DNA of 9,113 nt from Cyanobacteria bacterium UBA11370 (GTDB lineage Bacteria; Cyanobacteriota; Cyanobacteriia; Cyanobacteriales; Coleofasciculaceae). Shown in pieces: positions 6,430-9,113 of the stretch (position 1 is its first letter; each line of letters begins with the position of its first letter). The notes under the pieces are model-generated. The model ran no database searches and had not been told where the DNA came from. It was given only the letters and a program-made list of their open reading frames with translations. The position numbers were made by a program, and so were the translations under genes. The DNA lies in the NCBI GenBank assembly GCA_003486645.1, contig DNGI01000525.1, positions 14,846 through 23,958 on the forward strand. Reading direction: 5' to 3'.

Positions 6430-9081
6430 TTACTTAAGGAACTTAATAAGTCGTTGAATTTTGATACTTTGCTGGCGTTTTAATGACTCCGGAAAACTTA
6501 ATTCCATTGCGAGTCGGATCGTTGGTGTATCAACAACTTGTTCAAACGGCTTTCGAGGCATGGGAGTAGTCAACTCTTCAATTGCTTCAACCTGCGCCAA
6601 TAAACTAGTTCGTTCCGGATCAAAAAGATCCTGACTTACCAATAAACCAATCAACGGTTGCGTCTGCTGGATGATTTCCAAATTTAAAATCTGGCTCTCA
6701 TCTAATTCCAACCTTAAATCTTGAGTCCCAATTTCCGTAATCTGTCCTATATAGGAATGACCTTCCCAACCATCCCAATAAAGTTCTGCTACAGCTTGAA
6801 CTTGTTTACGAACTGTGCTTTTAACTCCCATTTTTTCAGCGATCGCAGGTTGAAATTCGTAGAAGACACGCTGAATACTGGTTACAATAAACTTAAGCGA
6901 TTCAAGGGGATTATCTTCCTCGATCCGCCGCTGAGAATACCACTCCTTCACATCAGAATAAAGGACTAACGTTAGATCGTCAATTTGAGTACGAGTTAAA
7001 TTGATAAAATCAATAAACAGTTTAGCCTGTAATTTACTCGTCGCCATCGCTCGGATCACCCGCGCATTCAGCAGCGCCCTAGCTCCATAATCTCCGACTA
7101 ATTCAACTTTAACTTCATCAGGAATATTCGGCCATTCATCTAATAGAATTTGCGCCCCACTTTCACTCACATCAACGGTTTGCCCCGTCCAACTAGAACT
7201 ACCACTATGAACCGTTGCGGTTAACTTCCGAGGTAAGCGATGTGCTTTTCTTAATTGGGGTTGCTCAAACGCTACCAAACAAGCCGCTAAAAGTAGGAAT
7301 AAATTATAAACACACCATAAGGCATTAATTAAAACCGCCTGAGTATCTTCTGGACTAAGAACTAACCAAAACGGTACGGCTAATAAAGAAGCAGCCGCAA
7401 TAGCACTAACAATAACCAAATATCGTACTGAATCAAAATCAAAACTTCGTTTCGTTACAGAAAGTCCTTTATCAGTAACATTAAACGTCCCCAATTTAGG
7501 ATTAACGAGAGCTAAAAGTGTAACAATTCCTGACTGGAACGACATCGCAAATTCAAAAATCTCATTCCAGAATGAAAAACGCACGTGCTTGTAGGGAATG
7601 TGGTTCGTCTGCATCGACAAAATAATGTGAGGTAGAGCATAAAATAATGTTTCTAACCCCAACCCTTTCACCGAGTTAATTCCAAATAATAAAAATAGAG
7701 GCGGCGCGATCGCATACATCAACCGAGGAAACCCGTAGAAAAAGTGTGAAGTAGCACTAAAATAACAGAGCCGTTGAGCGATCGTTAAATTCAGTTTGGG
7801 ATTAATTAGCGGGTTTTCAATACGCAGAATCTGAGCCATACCCCTTGCCCAACGCACCTGTTGTCCCACATAAGACGAAAACTTTTCAGGGGCTAAACCC
7901 GCTACCATAATTTTGTCGTAATAGAATGATTTATAGCCCAAAGAATGCAACCGAAACGCCGTATGACAATCTTCCGTTACTGTTTCTGTAGCAATCCCAC
8001 CAATTTGCAGGGCATACTCTTTACGAATAACCGCTGCTGAACCACAAAAAAAGGCTGCATTCCAGAAATCATTTCCTTTTTGCAGTACCTTATAAAATAA
8101 TTCATTGCCTACAGGAATTTTGCCCTTTGTAAGCAAATTCCGTTCAAAGGGATCAGGATTATAGAACCAGTGAGGTGTTTGGACAAAAGCAACCTTGGGG
8201 TCAAAGAAAAAGCCCACAGTATTCATCAGAAACTGCTTGATGGGCATATGGTCACAATCAAGAATGAGTACCAAATCCCCCTCAGTCCGTTTAAAAGCCG
8301 TATTAATATTTCCAGCTTTAGCGTGGTCATTATTATCCCGTGTCAACATCGTCGCACCGAGTTCTTCGCACATTTCACGCAACTCGGCACGACGCGCTTT
8401 ATACTTTTCTGCCCTGCCATCATCTAAAACATAAACTCGCTTTTTATCCGCTGGATACTCAATCGCTAGAGCGCACAACGTTGTCTTACGAACAATCTCA
8501 ACATCTTCGTTATAAGTAGGAATATAAATATCAACGTTAGGCCACTCTTCTATGGGAAAAGTTGCTAAATCGACGGGTGAACGGTCTTTAATTTTAAGAG
8601 TTTGAAAGTAGGCAAGAACGAGAGTAAAAATAGCATAAAGTTCCGCTATAAACAACAACACACTGAATACCCCATTCAGCCAGTCATCTAAATTCATCGT
8701 GTAGCTGACACGATAATACAGATAGCGAACCGTTGTCAGCAGACTTAATAAAACCAAAAATAAGTGAAGGTACTCACTCTTTTTTTTACTGGAATTTTGC
8801 CCTTCCAGTTGTAGGGATAAACGTCCTACCCCAATCAGCACCGCAGCGACTACTCCTTGCTGCCAAATTGCAGGACGAGCCGTAAGTAGGGGATTGACTA
8901 ATAAGATTAGCGAAACAATTAACAGTAATAATTGATTATTGTTCAACCACTGAAAAAAATGGTCAAATGAGTGAGGTAAGTGGTCTACTAACCACAAGCT
9001 TAACCGTTCCCGTTGTTGGGGCGAAAGCCGAAAGAGGCGGCGATGAATCTTCGACTTAACTGTTGAGGATGGACTCGTCAT
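6430..9081 (-). CDS. bcsA: Cellulose synthase catalytic subunit with PilZ domain (BcsA type)
   Basis: Inner-membrane family 2 glycosyltransferase of 883 residues that polymerises UDP-glucose into cellulose and extrudes it. Membrane segments lie at about 50-67, 74-90, 104-124 and 138-160; the cytosolic catalytic domain at about 180-420; then further segments including about 440-466, 553-575 and 583-605. Catalytic motifs are complete: D220-D221-G, D275-C-D277, FFCGS at 344-348, T369-E370-D371 and Q407-Q-V-R-W411. The gating-loop motif FNVTDKG is at 533-539. A PilZ domain (about 610-708) has R611xxxR615 and D637-V-S-E-S-G642, so c-di-GMP activation is expected. About 170 residues after PilZ (about 712-883) match nothing I recognise. 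The start is secure: an in-frame TAA lies 6 bases upstream (complement at 9088-9090), inside the heptamer array that abuts the ATG. No BcsB-like partner is visible. Confidence 0.95.
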   Translation of the reverse strand: MTSPSSTVKSKIHRRLFRLSPQQRERLSLWLVDHLPHSFDHFFQWLNNNQLLLLIVSLILLVNPLLTARPAIWQQGVVAAVLIGVGRLSLQLEGQNSSKKKSEYLHLFLVLLSLLTTVRYLYYRVSYTMNLDDWLNGVFSVLLFIAELYAIFTLVLAYFQTLKIKDRSPVDLATFPIEEWPNVDIYIPTYNEDVEIVRKTTLCALAIEYPADKKRVYVLDDGRAEKYKARRAELREMCEELGATMLTRDNNDHAKAGNINTAFKRTEGDLVLILDCDHMPIKQFLMNTVGFFFDPKVAFVQTPHWFYNPDPFERNLLTKGKIPVGNELFYKVLQKGNDFWNAAFFCGSAAVIRKEYALQIGGIATETVTEDCHTAFRLHSLGYKSFYYDKIMVAGLAPEKFSSYVGQQVRWARGMAQILRIENPLINPKLNLTIAQRLCYFSATSHFFYGFPRLMYAIAPPLFLLFGINSVKGLGLETLFYALPHIILSMQTNHIPYKHVRFSFWNEIFEFAMSFQSGIVTLLALVNPKLGTFNVTDKGLSVTKRSFDFDSVRYLVIVSAIAAASLLAVPFWLVLSPEDTQAVLINALWCVYNLFLLLAACLVAFEQPQLRKAHRLPRKLTATVHSGSSSWTGQTVDVSESGAQILLDEWPNIPDEVKVELVGDYGARALLNARVIRAMATSKLQAKLFIDFINLTRTQIDDLTLVLYSDVKEWYSQRRIEEDNPLESLKFIVTSIQRVFYEFQPAIAEKMGVKSTVRKQVQAVAELYWDGWEGHSYIGQITEIGTQDLRLELDESQILNLEIIQQTQPLIGLLVSQDLFDPERTSLLAQVEAIEELTTPMPRKPFEQVVDTPTIRLAMELSFPESLKRQQSIKIQRLIKFLK
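6839..6846. repeat. HIP1 octamer GCGATCGC
   Basis: Exact HIP1 palindrome, in the region of the cellulose synthase gene that encodes the C-terminal extension. Confidence 0.9.
7706..7713. repeat. HIP1 octamer GCGATCGC
   Basis: Exact HIP1 palindrome, in the part of the cellulose synthase gene that encodes a membrane segment after the catalytic domain. Confidence 0.9.
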
Positions 9082-9113
9082 TGGTTGTTAGTGGTTGGTT
9101 GTTGGTTGTTGGT
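9081..9113. repeat. Heptamer array (TTGGTTG)n fused to the cellulose synthase start codon
   Basis: Heptamers TTGGTTG at 9081, 9095 and 9102, a variant TTAGTGG at 9088, and TTGGT at 9109 where the window ends. On the coding strand it is (CAACCAA)n, and its final A is the first base of the ATG, the same register as at pixI. The array takes the place where a ribosome-binding site would normally be; its full length is not visible. Confidence 0.9.

Noticed and set aside
8170..8434. Two plus-strand frames opposite the catalytic domain of the cellulose synthase
   Set aside because: The minus-strand frame here encodes the conserved glycosyltransferase motifs, so these are shadows.

Overview
The window looks like chromosomal DNA from a motile, probably filamentous cyanobacterium. 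The support is a chemotaxis-type phototaxis operon in the order pixG-pixH-pixI-pixJ, a bilin-binding cyanobacteriochrome GAF domain in PixJ, a PatA-type response regulator, four copies of the cyanobacterial octamer GCGATCGC (HIP1), and long tandem heptanucleotide arrays of the kind described from filamentous cyanobacteria. The genus cannot be fixed from this window.

All five confident genes are on the minus strand, so transcription runs from high to low coordinates. From right to left they are: a PilZ-bearing cellulose synthase (9081-6430); a 797-bp spacer with no confident gene, holding some inverted repeats and two weak overlapping small reading frames; pixG, a PatA-like N-terminal domain plus receiver (5632-4562); pixH, a CheY-like receiver (4501-4124); pixI, a CheW-like adaptor (3971-3465); and pixJ, a membrane methyl-accepting photoreceptor with three GAF domains (3337-191). 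The CheA-type kinase (pixL) expected after pixJ is not in the window and may lie just beyond the left edge.

How the genes fit together: PixJ should sense light through a bilin in its third GAF domain and, through PixI, control a CheA-type kinase. That kinase would phosphorylate the receivers of PixG and PixH to bias type IV pilus motility. The cellulose synthase carries a c-di-GMP-binding PilZ domain and would make extracellular cellulose for aggregation or attachment. Whether it is functionally tied to the pix genes is inference.

The most unusual feature is the spacer DNA. Three consecutive gaps (after pixH, after pixI, after pixJ) each contain a pair of period-7 arrays in opposite orientation: one starts at or just after the upstream stop codon, the other runs up to or near the next start. 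At pixI and at the cellulose synthase the CAACCAA array runs into the start codon in the same register, so the last A of the repeat is the A of ATG. In RNA the paired arrays could form long hairpins between cistrons.
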